Positions 1-7,658 of a DNA stretch of 64,000 nt are shown here, piece after piece. The stretch covers positions 5,799-69,798 of the forward strand of contig CAAGEB010000007.1 of NCBI GenBank assembly GCA_900768705.1, read 5' to 3'. The position numbers were made by a program, and so were the translations under genes. Positions within the stretch are counted from its first letter, which is position 1, and the number at the start of each line of letters is the position of its first letter. The notes under the pieces are model-generated. The model made no database searches and had not been told where the DNA came from. It worked only from the letters and a program-made list of their open reading frames with translations. This stretch comes from Oscillospiraceae bacterium. Its GTDB lineage: Bacteria > Bacillota > Clostridia > Oscillospirales > Ruminococcaceae.

Positions 1-90
1 GTCCAGCGGATCCAGATTCCGCTCAACGCACTCCACGGAAGCATAGAAGCTTTTCAGATCGATTGCAATGTAGGTGCGGTTTTCTTCCAT
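1..90 (-). CDS. Y-family DNA polymerase (DinB/UvrX-like), N-terminal fragment
   Basis: Reading the minus strand from an ATG at 90 gives a 30-residue N-terminus running off the window edge, containing IAIDLKSFYASVECVER. The DLKSFYASVE block is the first catalytic motif of Y-family translesion polymerases (an aspartate binding Mg2+ and the FYASVE segment), and the DLK variant is typical of the Firmicutes UvrX/ImuB-like branch rather than classical DinB. A ribosome binding site AGGAG sits about 8 bases before the ATG. Only the start of the gene is present, so the exact subfamily cannot be settled. Confidence 0.8.
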   Translation of the reverse strand, partial: MEENRTYIAIDLKSFYASVECVERNLDPLD

Positions 91-198
91 TCCGGTCATC
101 TCCTGTTCATATTTTCTTGTTTTATTATAACACATGAACATTTAAAAGTCAATAGAAAATTCATTATTTTTCATACAGATGAAATTTTTAAAAATGTA

Positions 199-227
199 TT
201 GACAAAAATTACGGAGAGTGGTATAAT
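199..227 (+). promoter_or_regulatory. consensus sigma-A promoter of the SPFH operon
   Basis: TTGACA (199-204) and TATAAT (222-227) are separated by 17 bases, a perfect vegetative promoter. Transcription should start near 234, directly in front of a palindrome at 236-252. Confidence 0.85.
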
Positions 228-235
228 ATGTTCAA

Positions 236-252
236 GATATCAAATTGATATC
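236..252. promoter_or_regulatory. perfect inverted repeat at the transcription start, probable operator
   Basis: GATATCAA-A-TTGATATC is a perfect 8-bp inverted repeat around one base, lying on the expected transcription start of the strong promoter at 199-227. A repressor bound here would block initiation. The ribbon-helix-helix protein encoded in the same operon (1275-1457) is a candidate, but that link is inference. Confidence 0.55.
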
Positions 253-302
253 ATTTATACAAAGCTTTTCAGCAGATGAATTCATAATGAAGAGGTATTC
301 TT

Positions 303-1232
303 ATGAGCAGTGTTCAGGCAGAAAAAGAGGCATACAACTATAATTACGAGGAAAAGATAATGAAGGCACCGAGTGGCTGGGCGGTGCTGTTCCTGACCGT
401 GCTGCTGTATCTTGCGGCACTGGGTATGACAATATGGGGCGGATGTATAGCAGACAGCGGCTATGACGGCGGATTCGGCGGGTTTATACTGGTTGTGGGA
501 ATAGTATGGCTGGCAATCGGCTGGTTTCCTTTTGTGGGACTGCGTGTAATCCGACCCAATGAAGCGGTGGTATTTACGCTTTTCGGAAAATATACAGGCT
601 CTATAAAGGACGAGGGATTTTTCTTTGTAAATCCTTTCTCCGGTGCAAAAAGGCTTTCCCTAAAAACTCTCACCCATAACAACGAGCGTCAGAAAATAAA
701 CGACCTTTCCGGTAATCCCATCGAGGTGGGAATTGTGGTAACATGGCGTGTTTCCAATACCGCAAAGGCGGTGTTCAATGTGGATAACTACTATTCCTTC
801 CTTTCCACTCAGGCGGATTCCACATTGCGTGATGTGGCAAGGTGCTATCCCTACGACAGCACCGATTCCGATGAGAAAACACTGCGGGGTTCATCAATGG
901 AGGTCTGCGAAAAGCTGAAGGAAATGCTTCAGCAGAGAGTGGAAACCGCAGGTCTGGAAATTCTCGAAGCCAGAATTACCCACCTTGCATACGCTCCCGA
1001 AATCGCTGCGGCAATGCTCCAGCGTCAGCAGGCAACCGCAATTATCGAAGCCCGCCAGAAGATAGTTGACGGAGCAGTGGGAATGGTGGAAATGGCATTG
1101 AACAAGCTCTCCGAGAGCAATGTGGTAGAGCTTGACGACGAGCGCAAGGCGCAGATGGTCAGCAATCTGCTGGTTGTTCTCTGCGGCAACAAGGACGCTC
1201 AGCCGATAGTAAACAGCGGGTCAATCTATTAA
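303..1232 (+). CDS. SPFH/Band 7 domain membrane protein
   Basis: The 309-residue product has two hydrophobic segments near the N-terminus (about residues 25-50 and 60-80), then [20 protein letters not shown], the characteristic start of an SPFH (stomatin/prohibitin/flotillin/HflK) domain, and a long helical region with [22 protein letters not shown] near the end. SPFH proteins oligomerise at the membrane and scaffold or protect other membrane proteins. The gene is first in a three-gene operon with a ribbon-helix-helix protein and an SdpI-like protein. Its ATG at 303 follows GAGGT. The client of this scaffold is unknown; membrane-stress defence is plausible because SdpI-type proteins confer toxin immunity. 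Confidence 0.85.
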   Translation: MSSVQAEKEAYNYNYEEKIMKAPSGWAVLFLTVLLYLAALGMTIWGGCIADSGYDGGFGGFILVVGIVWLAIGWFPFVGLRVIRPNEAVVFTLFGKYTGSIKDEGFFFVNPFSGAKRLSLKTLTHNNERQKINDLSGNPIEVGIVVTWRVSNTAKAVFNVDNYYSFLSTQADSTLRDVARCYPYDSTDSDEKTLRGSSMEVCEKLKEMLQQRVETAGLEILEARITHLAYAPEIAAAMLQRQQATAIIEARQKIVDGAVGMVEMALNKLSESNVVELDDERKAQMVSNLLVVLCGNKDAQPIVNSGSIY

Positions 1233-1274
1233 TTCCATATCCGAATTTCCGGTAAACGAAAAGGAGGGCGCACA

Positions 1275-1457
1275 TTGGCAGAACCCAAGGAAGAAAAACA
1301 AAGCAAGAAGCAGGTGCCTCTGCGCCTTTCCGCTTCACTTTATGCGGAGCTTATGAAATGGGCGGAGGATGATTTTCGATCGGTGAACGGTCAGATAGAA
1401 TACCTGCTCACCGAATGTGTTAAATACCGTAAGAAAAAAGGAGATAAGCAGGAGTAG
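1275..1457 (+). CDS. Arc-type ribbon-helix-helix DNA-binding protein
   Basis: The 60-residue basic protein contains [20 protein letters not shown] followed by [12 protein letters not shown], the beta-strand/helix/helix pattern of Arc/MetJ-like (ribbon-helix-helix) regulators. The start is a TTG at 1275, set 6 bases after a strong AAGGAGGG. Proteins like this are often mislabelled as PTS subunits in databases; nothing here supports a transporter. It lies between the SPFH and SdpI-like genes, 42 bases after the first and 4 before the second, so it is probably the operon's own regulator, with the palindrome at 236-252 a candidate site. Autoregulation is inferred, not shown. Confidence 0.75.
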   Translation: MAEPKEEKQSKKQVPLRLSASLYAELMKWAEDDFRSVNGQIEYLLTECVKYRKKKGDKQE

Positions 1458-1461
1458 CGAT

Positions 1462-1821
1462 ATGAAAATATTTACGCTTGTTTCGGCACTGTTAATCCCG
1501 ATTGTAATGATTGTTTCGGGTGGTATTTTTTGGAAAACCCCTCCTGCTCCCAATGGCTTTGCGGGATACCGCACAAGGCGTTCGCAAAGCTCGGAAAAGG
1601 TATGGTATGCGGCGCAGAGTATCTGGGGCAAAATCTCGCTTTTTACAAACATTCCGCAGCTGGTTATATCCGCCGTTGCAATGGTATTGTGTATGAGAAG
1701 CGGTATGAGCGACGACGGTCTGGCAGATGTGATGATAACTCTTATTGTTGTGCAGACTATCGTTATTTTTGCGGATATCGCCGTTACGGAAAACAAGCTT
1801 AGGAGCATTACGGGGAAGTGA
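1462..1821 (+). CDS. SdpI-family small membrane protein
   Basis: The chosen ATG at 1462 follows AGGAG by 7 bases; a longer reading from 1417 would overlap the preceding gene and has no ribosome binding site. The 119-residue product has three hydrophobic segments (about residues 3-22, 55-77 and 87-108) and the loop PPAPNGFAGYRTRRSQSSEKVW, which matches the conserved YRT..S..S...W signature of the SdpI/YfhL family. SdpI protects Bacillus from the SdpC toxin. In this operon no SdpC-like toxin is visible, so the protein may respond to external membrane-active compounds instead. Confidence 0.8.
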   Translation: MKIFTLVSALLIPIVMIVSGGIFWKTPPAPNGFAGYRTRRSQSSEKVWYAAQSIWGKISLFTNIPQLVISAVAMVLCMRSGMSDDGLADVMITLIVVQTIVIFADIAVTENKLRSITGK

Positions 1822-1896
1822 ATATCCCCAATGGTGCATATTCCAAAAGTCATGGAAATGTTTGCTGAAAAACCGTCAAATTGAATACTGATGCAT

Positions 1897-1932
1897 GAGC
1901 CATGAGCAAAAAGCTTGCGGCTCTTTTTTTTT
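1897..1932 (+). terminator. Rho-independent terminator after the SPFH operon
   Basis: GAGCC pairs with GGCTC, with inner GAGC/GCTT pairing, followed by a run of nine T. It closes the SPFH operon. Confidence 0.85.
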
Positions 1933-1935
1933 ACC

Positions 1936-1964
1936 TTGACAAAAATAGGTAGAAATGATATAAT
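1936..1964 (+). promoter_or_regulatory. consensus sigma-A promoter of the O-antigen-ligase-like gene
   Basis: TTGACA (1936-1941) and TATAAT (1959-1964) with a 17-base spacer, starting only 3 bases after the preceding terminator's T-run. The leader of about 90 bases contains a small GTTGG/CCAAC hairpin near 1999-2014. Confidence 0.85.
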
Positions 1965-2061
1965 AAAACAGATTGTTATATGAAAAATAAACGCTGCGGT
2001 TGGTGTTTTCCAACAAATTTCTGTTTCGTTTGAAAATTGTTGAGTATGTTGAGGTGGGGTA

Positions 2062-3450
2062 ATGAATAAAGGAAAAACGAAGAATAGGAATGCGGATTCA
2101 TCTAAAATTTTGAAGCTTCTCGATTTTATCTGTTCAGAAAAATTCTTTTATTATTTCATAGTATCGGCTATGCTTGCAATGCCGCTTTTCGAGATTATCA
2201 CGGAAATAGTGGGACAACCGTTTATATCGCAGTCGATAATACTCCAAAATTACGGAATTCTGGGATTTTTCGCTGTGCTTACAAGCCTGTTGTATAAGCG
2301 ATCGGAAAAAAAGTTTTATCTGTCCGATGTGTTTTTCATTCTTTTGACGGTTTTTGCGGCAATATCCCTGATATGTTCCAAGGATTTTGTCAATTCTGCG
2401 TTCGGATTCGATTATGATGAACTTCCCGCACATTTTTTGGCGTACTTCTCGCTTATGTTTGCGGGAACTATGATAAACGAAGACAGGCTCAGGAAAAATG
2501 TCTTGTACACATTTTGCATTACAGGAACTGTTCAGGGAATTGTCGCATTGTTCCAGACATTCGGATTGAGAATTGCCGACTGCTATTACGACCCCAAATG
2601 GCACAGAGAATGTAATCTTTCCTTCGGACTTACGCAGCACAACAACTGGTTTGCGGGCTTGAGTACGATTTTTGTTGCCGCTGCGATAGGTTTGTTTGTT
2701 TTTTCCTCAAAAAAGAAAAAGATATCCTATGCCTATCTTGCTTTGGCGGCAATGTCCATATATGTTTCGTTCTGCACCGGAGCTCGGATTGCGTGGGTTG
2801 GAAACGCTACGGTAATTCTTTTTTACATTGTTTCACTCATTGTAATGAAGGTGAAATACTCAAAAAATCCCGATATCAAATCGTACATACTTTCTTTCTT
2901 GGTAATTATTGCCGTTTATACAGCGGTTATAGCTTTAATCGCTTTTACGAGAGATACATTTACCAGCGGAATAGATGAATTTATTCACGAAAGCACGGCG
3001 GGGATGGACGCCATTGCCACTAACCGAGGATATATATGGAGATTTGGTTTGGAGTCGGTTCCCGAAAACTGGCTTACGGGAGTTGGTCTGGACAATTACA
3101 TATATGTATTTACCGGCAATCCCGAATGGTCAGAGGGAATGTTCGCTCAGGCAAAGGGACATAACGAGTATCTTCACACTCTTGTAACACAGGGCGTTTT
3201 CGCTGTGATAAACTATATTCTCCTGCTTGTATATTCGTTTGTCACCGGAGTGAAAAATGTCATCAAAACCACTGACGATAATAAACGCACAATTACTTGG
3301 ATTTTCCTCGGTATGTTTATCGGATATGCCGCTCAAGCGTTTTTCAACAGCAGTGTGATCAATGTGGCAATGTATTTCTGGATTATCGTTGGTATGACAA
3401 TGCCCAAAGCGTCGCAAAAGCCTTTAAAGCTGTTTCGCAGATCAAAGTGA
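2062..3450 (+). CDS. O-antigen ligase/polymerase (Wzy/WaaL-like) membrane protein
   Basis: The 462-residue protein is almost entirely hydrophobic segments (10-12 predicted helices) with one large external loop containing ATNRGYIWRFGLESVPENW, LTGVGLDNY and KGHNEYLHTLVTQG. The RG..W plus GHNEYLH motifs are those of the Wzy_C (PF04932) family, which joins or polymerises lipid-linked glycans at the outer face of the membrane. In a Gram-positive the substrate is likely a cell-wall or capsular polysaccharide. It is monocistronic here: own promoter upstream, convergent symporter gene downstream, no other polysaccharide genes nearby. Confidence 0.85.
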   Translation: MNKGKTKNRNADSSKILKLLDFICSEKFFYYFIVSAMLAMPLFEIITEIVGQPFISQSIILQNYGILGFFAVLTSLLYKRSEKKFYLSDVFFILLTVFAAISLICSKDFVNSAFGFDYDELPAHFLAYFSLMFAGTMINEDRLRKNVLYTFCITGTVQGIVALFQTFGLRIADCYYDPKWHRECNLSFGLTQHNNWFAGLSTIFVAAAIGLFVFSSKKKKISYAYLALAAMSIYVSFCTGARIAWVGNATVILFYIVSLIVMKVKYSKNPDIKSYILSFLVIIAVYTAVIALIAFTRDTFTSGIDEFIHESTAGMDAIATNRGYIWRFGLESVPENWLTGVGLDNYIYVFTGNPEWSEGMFAQAKGHNEYLHTLVTQGVFAVINYILLLVYSFVTGVKNVIKTTDDNKRTITWIFLGMFIGYAAQAFFNSSVINVAMYFWIIVGMTMPKASQKPLKLFRRSK

Positions 3451-3537
3451 ATAAACCGCTATTGCAAGGGCGTTGGAATAGAACAATCTTATACTTTACA
3501 GGCAATGGCTTTTCTTTTTTGTAAACAACAGGGTTTA

Positions 3538-5109
3538 TTATTGCTTATCATTATAAACTTCCCTCATAACCCGCTTTTGCAGGCACAGCACCGCAATCAG
3601 GTTGGGAATTGCCATAAGCCCGTTCAGCATATCCGATATTCCCCATGCAAAGGACATATTCACCGCCGCCCCTATTACCGAAAAGGCAATAAACACTATG
3701 CAAAAGGGTTTTCGGATTTTCTCCCCTGCCAGAAACACCCCCGCTTCACTGCCGAAATACGACCAGCCGATAACGGTACTGAAAGCAAACATCGCCACCA
3801 GCACCGACAAAATCGCCTCGGCAGGCTTTCCGAAAACCGAACCGAACGCCATTGCCGCCAGACCAACCCCGGACAGCGGCTCTATTTCCGCGGAAATAAT
3901 ATGCCCGTCCTCGTACTGCCCCTTTATGCACATAATGTTGGAATAGGTGGACAAGCCTTCGGTGGATACCGTCAGTTCATCGCCGTAAATACTTGTGCAG
4001 TGAATTTCTTCGGGCAGAATATTTCCATCGGTAATTATCGAGCCGCTGTCGGTTAATCTGAAATACTGCGCTTCGCCGCTTACGGAAATAAGAGCTTCAT
4101 TTGCAGAGGGCAGACCGCAGGGGCTTGTCAGCAGCACCAGTGCGGTAAGGGTACACATTACAATGGTATCGAAAAAAATCTCGAAAATACTCCACATTCC
4201 CGCCTGAACGGGATTTTTCACATTTGCGGAGCAGTGGGCAAAAACCGATGTTCCCAATCCCGCTTCGTTGGAAAAAACTCCCCGCTTAAAGCCCATGGAA
4301 ACCGCCGTTTTCATCGCACTGCCCAGCAGTCCTCCGCCTATTGCGGAAAATCCGAATGCTCCACTGAATATTTCCGAAAACACCCGAGGCAGCTCGCCGG
4401 AATTTTTAATCAGAATGTACAGCGAGCCAATTATGTAAATCCCCGACATAAGCGGCACCAGCTTTGCGGTAAAGGAGGAAATGCGTTTAATGCCACCGAA
4501 AACAATAAGCGCCGCAATTCCCGAAAGTATTATTCCGGTGATGAGGTTGGGAATGCCGAAGCTGATTTTCAGTGCCTCTGCGGCGGAATTCATCTGTGCG
4601 GTGTTTCCCATTCCGAAGCCAGCAAGCATACACAATGCGGCAAACATAACCGAAAGCGGCTTTGAAAGAAATTTCATGCGCTTGTTTTCCGCAAGACCGT
4701 CACGGATATAGTACATTGCCCCGCCGTGCCAAGCCCCGTTTTTATCTTTTCTGCGGTACAATATACCCAGTACATTTTCCGAAAACCCGGTCATCATACC
4801 GAAAAAAGCGGAAATCCACATCCAGAAAACCGCTCCCGCTCCTCCTATTGCAACGGCGGTGGAAACCCCCGCAATATTACCTGTTCCGAGGGTTGAAGCC
4901 AGAGCCTGACACATTGCACGGAAAGGAGTTATTCCGTTTTTGTCGGATTTGTCGGTTTTGGCAAAAACAGTGCATCGAAGCACCTTAGGAAATCTGCGGA
5001 TTTGAAAAAATCCGCTTTTTACGGTAAAAAACAATCCCGTAAAGAGCATAAGCCCCAGCATAGGCGTTCCCCACACCAGATTGTCGTTTATAAAGGATAT
5101 TATATCCAA
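3538..5109 (-). CDS. AGCS-family sodium:alanine/glycine symporter with an extra hydrophilic insert
   Basis: The 523-residue polytopic protein carries ALASTLGTGNIAGVSTAVAI (about residues 69-88), the AGCS signature, plus GFKRGVFSNEAGLGTSV and the long WxxFE segment typical of AgcS/DagA transporters, which take up alanine or glycine with Na+. The start is a TTG at 5109 following GGGGTGGGG; no better start is seen. A polar stretch at about residues 332-412 (containing SGEAQYFRLTDSG and EDGHIISAEIEPLSG) interrupts the region between helices 8 and 9 where the family normally has a short loop. The insert looks like a small beta-rich extracytoplasmic domain of unknown role. Confidence 0.88.
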   Translation of the reverse strand: MDIISFINDNLVWGTPMLGLMLFTGLFFTVKSGFFQIRRFPKVLRCTVFAKTDKSDKNGITPFRAMCQALASTLGTGNIAGVSTAVAIGGAGAVFWMWISAFFGMMTGFSENVLGILYRRKDKNGAWHGGAMYYIRDGLAENKRMKFLSKPLSVMFAALCMLAGFGMGNTAQMNSAAEALKISFGIPNLITGIILSGIAALIVFGGIKRISSFTAKLVPLMSGIYIIGSLYILIKNSGELPRVFSEIFSGAFGFSAIGGGLLGSAMKTAVSMGFKRGVFSNEAGLGTSVFAHCSANVKNPVQAGMWSIFEIFFDTIVMCTLTALVLLTSPCGLPSANEALISVSGEAQYFRLTDSGSIITDGNILPEEIHCTSIYGDELTVSTEGLSTYSNIMCIKGQYEDGHIISAEIEPLSGVGLAAMAFGSVFGKPAEAILSVLVAMFAFSTVIGWSYFGSEAGVFLAGEKIRKPFCIVFIAFSVIGAAVNMSFAWGISDMLNGLMAIPNLIAVLCLQKRVMREVYNDKQ

Positions 5110-5278
5110 ATCCCCACCCCCGATTACAGCTTGTCTTAAATATATTCGGAAGAATTGAGATTTATACCCCAGCGGCAGGGGGATAGGGGGACAGAGAACA
5201 ATTTCATTACTTTACCGTAAACGCTTATCATATTTCAAGGTTTAGTTGTTAATGCCCGCCCTCTTCTTATCAAGCCTT

Positions 5279-5456
5279 TTGGGGGAAAACACCGTTTTCC
5301 CCCAAGCCCCCTTTAGTTTGTCTCGACGGCTAAAGCCGTCTCAACAAATCGGGGAAAAACTCTTGTGTTTTCCCCGAACCCTTTTAGCGCTTGCTGTCGC
5401 ATTGCGGGGGCGCTGCCCCCGCGCCCCCGCTTCCTTTTGGAAGCCAAAAGGAAGCG
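5279..5456. repeat. chain of five perfect stem-loops
   Basis: Five consecutive perfect inverted repeats are visible. (1) GGGGGAAAAC-ACC-GTTTTCCCCC at 5281-5303. (2) GACGGC-TAAA-GCCGTC at 5325-5340. (3) TCGGGGAAAA...TTTTCCCCGA at 5349-5377. (4) GCGGGGGC-GCT-GCCCCCGC at 5404-5422. (5) CGCTTCCTTTTGG-AAG-CCAAAAGGAAGCG at 5428-5456. The stretch is far more GC-rich than its surroundings and has no credible gene. It is joined to a repeat module found elsewhere in the window (5470-5549). Some open frames cross it but they follow the palindromes and resemble no protein. Confidence 0.8.
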
Positions 5457-5469
5457 AAAAGCCATTTCT

Positions 5470-5549
5470 GGTCTGTGCAGACTTATTACCTTACAGCCAC
5501 AGACTAATCCACATTGCAATGTGCTGTTGGGAATTGTCAGCGGTGTCAC
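5470..5549. repeat. dispersed intergenic repeat, copy A
   Basis: Contains CTTATTACCTTACAGC, ACTAATCCACATTGCA and GTTGGGAATTGTCAGCGGTG. The first two blocks recur at 29723-29770 and the last at 50061-50080. A perfect palindrome CACATTGCAATGTG lies inside. It abuts the hairpin chain at 5279-5456 and ends at the stop of the metallo-hydrolase gene. Confidence 0.75.
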
Positions 5550-5555
5550 GCCGCC

Positions 5556-6410
5556 TCAATACTCCAGTGCTTCTCCGCCGCCAAGATACAATATTCTGTC
5601 ACCGAGAGTTTCATCCATAAGATCAAACCCCCTGAACCCCGTACAATGGCAGGCGTAAATTTTCTCCGCACCCGACAGCTTCAATGCTCTTGCCGATGCC
5701 GTAACATATTCCGCCGGACAATTCAGCGTTTTAGGATTGTTTCCCGCAAAATGAAAACCTCCTATCACCGCCAGAATTGGAATTCCATGCCAGCGTCGTT
5801 CAACAGTTTCAAGCATATTTTCCACTCCGCAGTGAAAACACCCTCCAATCAGTATAAGCCCGTCGGATTTGCGTTTTTTGGGAAAAATTACTGCAAAGCT
5901 TTCATCGGAAAAATCAAAGGAAACGGGTTTTTTATTGTCGTCGGAAATCGTAAAATAGCTTCTGTCGGGATTTATTGCTTTTTCTTCAAATTTTTCGCAG
6001 GAAGCAAGGTAAAACCCTTCGCTAACCTCCGAAAAGCTGTTGAACAATATCATATTATCGGCATATTTCTTAAAAAATGATTTTCCCGCACCCACCGGAG
6101 CCTTAAAAATTCCGTTCTTTTTGTAAACCTCTTTCTTTGCACCCGCTCTGAGATATATTTCGGCTTTGGGATTAAGCTTCATAATGCTGTCTATTCCACC
6201 GATATGAGCGGAATGATTATGAGTAATAAAAACTGCGCTGATCTCATTTATCGGCAAACGCATACGGACAGCGTTGTCAACAGCTTTTCCGGTAAGTCCT
6301 GCGTCGATAATATAATTTCTGCCGCCGTATTCCACAAAAAGAGACATACCATCTTCGCAATACAGCTTTTCATTTATCGCCGTGTCTTCAATTAAACTGA
6401 CTATCTTCGT
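5556..6410 (-). CDS. metallo-beta-lactamase-fold hydrolase (COG1237-like) with non-canonical start and altered metal site
   Basis: The product resembles the COG1237 branch of the MBL superfamily: TLIEDT-like opening, SLFVEYGGRNYIIDAGLTG, GGCFHCGVENMLETV, AVIGGFHF and ACHCTG. From the ATG at 6347 the protein is 263 residues, but the frame stays open upstream and encodes KIVSLIEDTAINEKLYCEDG, which matches the family's N-terminus. The codon where the initiator is expected (6410-6408) is ACG, 8 bases after AAAAGGGG. The metal motif reads HNHSAH instead of HxHxDH (Asp replaced by Ala, residue 68 from the ACG), and the later DDxxHE block reads DFSDES. So the enzyme may be inactive or bind metal differently. 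It follows the DtxR-like gene by 14 bases in the same operon. Confidence 0.75.
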   Translation of the reverse strand, partial: TKIVSLIEDTAINEKLYCEDGMSLFVEYGGRNYIIDAGLTGKAVDNAVRMRLPINEISAVFITHNHSAHIGGIDSIMKLNPKAEIYLRAGAKKEVYKKNGIFKAPVGAGKSFFKKYADNMILFNSFSEVSEGFYLASCEKFEEKAINPDRSYFTISDDNKKPVSFDFSDESFAVIFPKKRKSDGLILIGGCFHCGVENMLETVERRWHGIPILAVIGGFHFAGNNPKTLNCPAEYVTASARALKLSGAEKIYACHCTGFRGFDLMDETLGDRILYLGGGEALEY

Positions 6411-6424
6411 AAAACTCGCCCCTT

Positions 6425-6808
6425 TTACTGCTGTTTGTCCTGACTCTCAATATATTTCTTAATGGCGGCAAAGCTCTCATTGCTAAGACAGTGTTCTATC
6501 TTGCAGGCGTCCTCTGCTGCAATATTTTCGGGAACACCAAGATTGGAAAGCCACTTTGTAAAGAATAAATGCCTTTCATAAACCCGTTCGGCAATTTCTC
6601 TGCCCTGCTGAGTAAGTGTAATATGTCCTCCGTCCTCAACGGTAATGCAGCCGCTTTCCCGCAGATTTTTCATTGCAATGCTGACAGAAGGCTTGGAAAA
6701 ATCCATTTCTTCGGCAATATCAACCGCTCTGACAAGACCTTTTTTATTGTTAAGTATCAATATCATTTCCAGATAATCTTCTTTGGATTCAAAAATTCTG
6801 TCCTTCAT
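6425..6808 (-). CDS. DtxR/MntR-family metal-dependent transcriptional regulator
   Basis: The 127-residue protein has an N-terminal winged helix (KEDYLEMILILNNKKGLVRA, VDIAEEMDFSKPSVSIAMKN, then a GG-containing wing) and the dimerisation/metal helix ERHLFFTKWLSNLGV...DACKIEHCLS, typical of short MntR/IdeR-like repressors that sense Mn2+ or Fe2+. The ATG at 6808 follows AAGGA. It heads a two-gene minus-strand operon with the metallo-hydrolase. A small perfect inverted repeat overlaps the -10 of its own promoter, consistent with autoregulation. Which metal is sensed cannot be told from sequence. Confidence 0.88.
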   Translation of the reverse strand: MKDRIFESKEDYLEMILILNNKKGLVRAVDIAEEMDFSKPSVSIAMKNLRESGCITVEDGGHITLTQQGREIAERVYERHLFFTKWLSNLGVPENIAAEDACKIEHCLSNESFAAIKKYIESQDKQQ

Positions 6809-6848
6809 AAGCGTATTCCTTTTCGATACAATTCAGATAATGATTTAT

Positions 6849-6881
6849 ATACATTGTATCATAGAAATCAATTCAAGTCAA
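6849..6881 (-). promoter_or_regulatory. promoter of the DtxR-like operon with overlapping palindrome
   Basis: On the minus strand TTGACT (6881-6876) and TACAAT (6858-6853) are 17 bases apart. ATACA-T-TGTAT (6849-6859) is a perfect inverted repeat covering the -10, a likely operator for the regulator itself. Confidence 0.75.
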
Positions 6882-6899
6882 GAGTAAGTCCAGAGGAAA

Positions 6900-7658
6900 A
6901 ATGAAGTTTTTCTTTCAACAATCCACAGGGAAAAGTTGAATAAAATTTTTTTAAATGAAAATCAACAAGCTTTCAACTATTTTTTATTTTCAGATTAGGA
7001 AACTTTTTAACAGGATTTTTGGTAATATAATGGGACATTTTAACATATTCAACAGAGTTTTCAACAAAATACAGGGTTTTCCACATTTTCACAGTGGAAA
7101 AGATCGGGTAAAAACTGAAAAGTCAAGAAAAAGTGGGATATTTTTCAACTTAGTTTAAAAGTAAAAATAAAATTATCCGTAAACAAGCCATTGTAAGAAA
7201 AATACTAATGGTATATTTTTTGTTAAAAAACAGAAATTTTCCGGTTAAGTCTTTAGGAATGTTGAATTATTAAACACAAAAATGGTACTGACAAACACTT
7301 TTTCACCTTTTCAACAGGGTTTTCAACAATTATAATTTACTTTTCCCGGAGTATATTCACATTTTTAGTTTTTATATGAATTTTGTTAAAAAATAAGGGA
7401 AAAAGTTAATTTTTCATACCGGCGGTGAAATATGATTATGTTAAGAATTAATAATTTTGAAAAAATACTCCGAAATTATGGGACACAATCAAAGGTTTTT
7501 GTTTTTCTAATATTTTTTTGTTTAATATTAACGAAATATTCGCTATTTTATGTCGTTATTTCTGCTTGAAAAAATATGTCTTTTATGATATAATCTTATT
7601 AGAAATATTGTTATTACTTTTGGTACATTTCGTTTATTATAAAAGGATAGGAGAAGAT
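6900..7658. other. oriC: oriC, dnaA-upstream part, with a cluster of DnaA-box-like 9-mers
   Basis: A very AT-rich, gene-free 750-base stretch directly before dnaA. It contains TTTTCCACA (7077-7085) and repeated TTTTCAACA at 7058-7066, 7308-7316 and 7320-7328, plus TATTCAACA at 7046-7054 and CAATCCACA at 6919-6927. These are one or two changes from the DnaA box TTATCCACA. The most AT-rich piece lies between about 7330 and 7600 and would be the unwinding element. The dnaA promoter is at 7566-7594. Confidence 0.8.
7566..7594 (+). promoter_or_regulatory. dnaA promoter
   Basis: TTGAAA (7566-7571) and TATAAT (7589-7594) with a 17-base spacer, about 65 bases before the dnaA start codon. Confidence 0.75.

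Noticed and set aside
5246..5620. open frames through the hairpin chain and repeat
   Set aside because: Frames follow inverted-repeat DNA, have no ribosome binding site and are rich in Arg/Pro/Ser as expected for chance translation.
7518..7658. in-frame extension of dnaA upstream to 7518
   Set aside because: It overlaps the promoter and encodes a hydrophobic stretch absent from DnaA; the ATG at 7659 has a good ribosome binding site and the family N-terminus.
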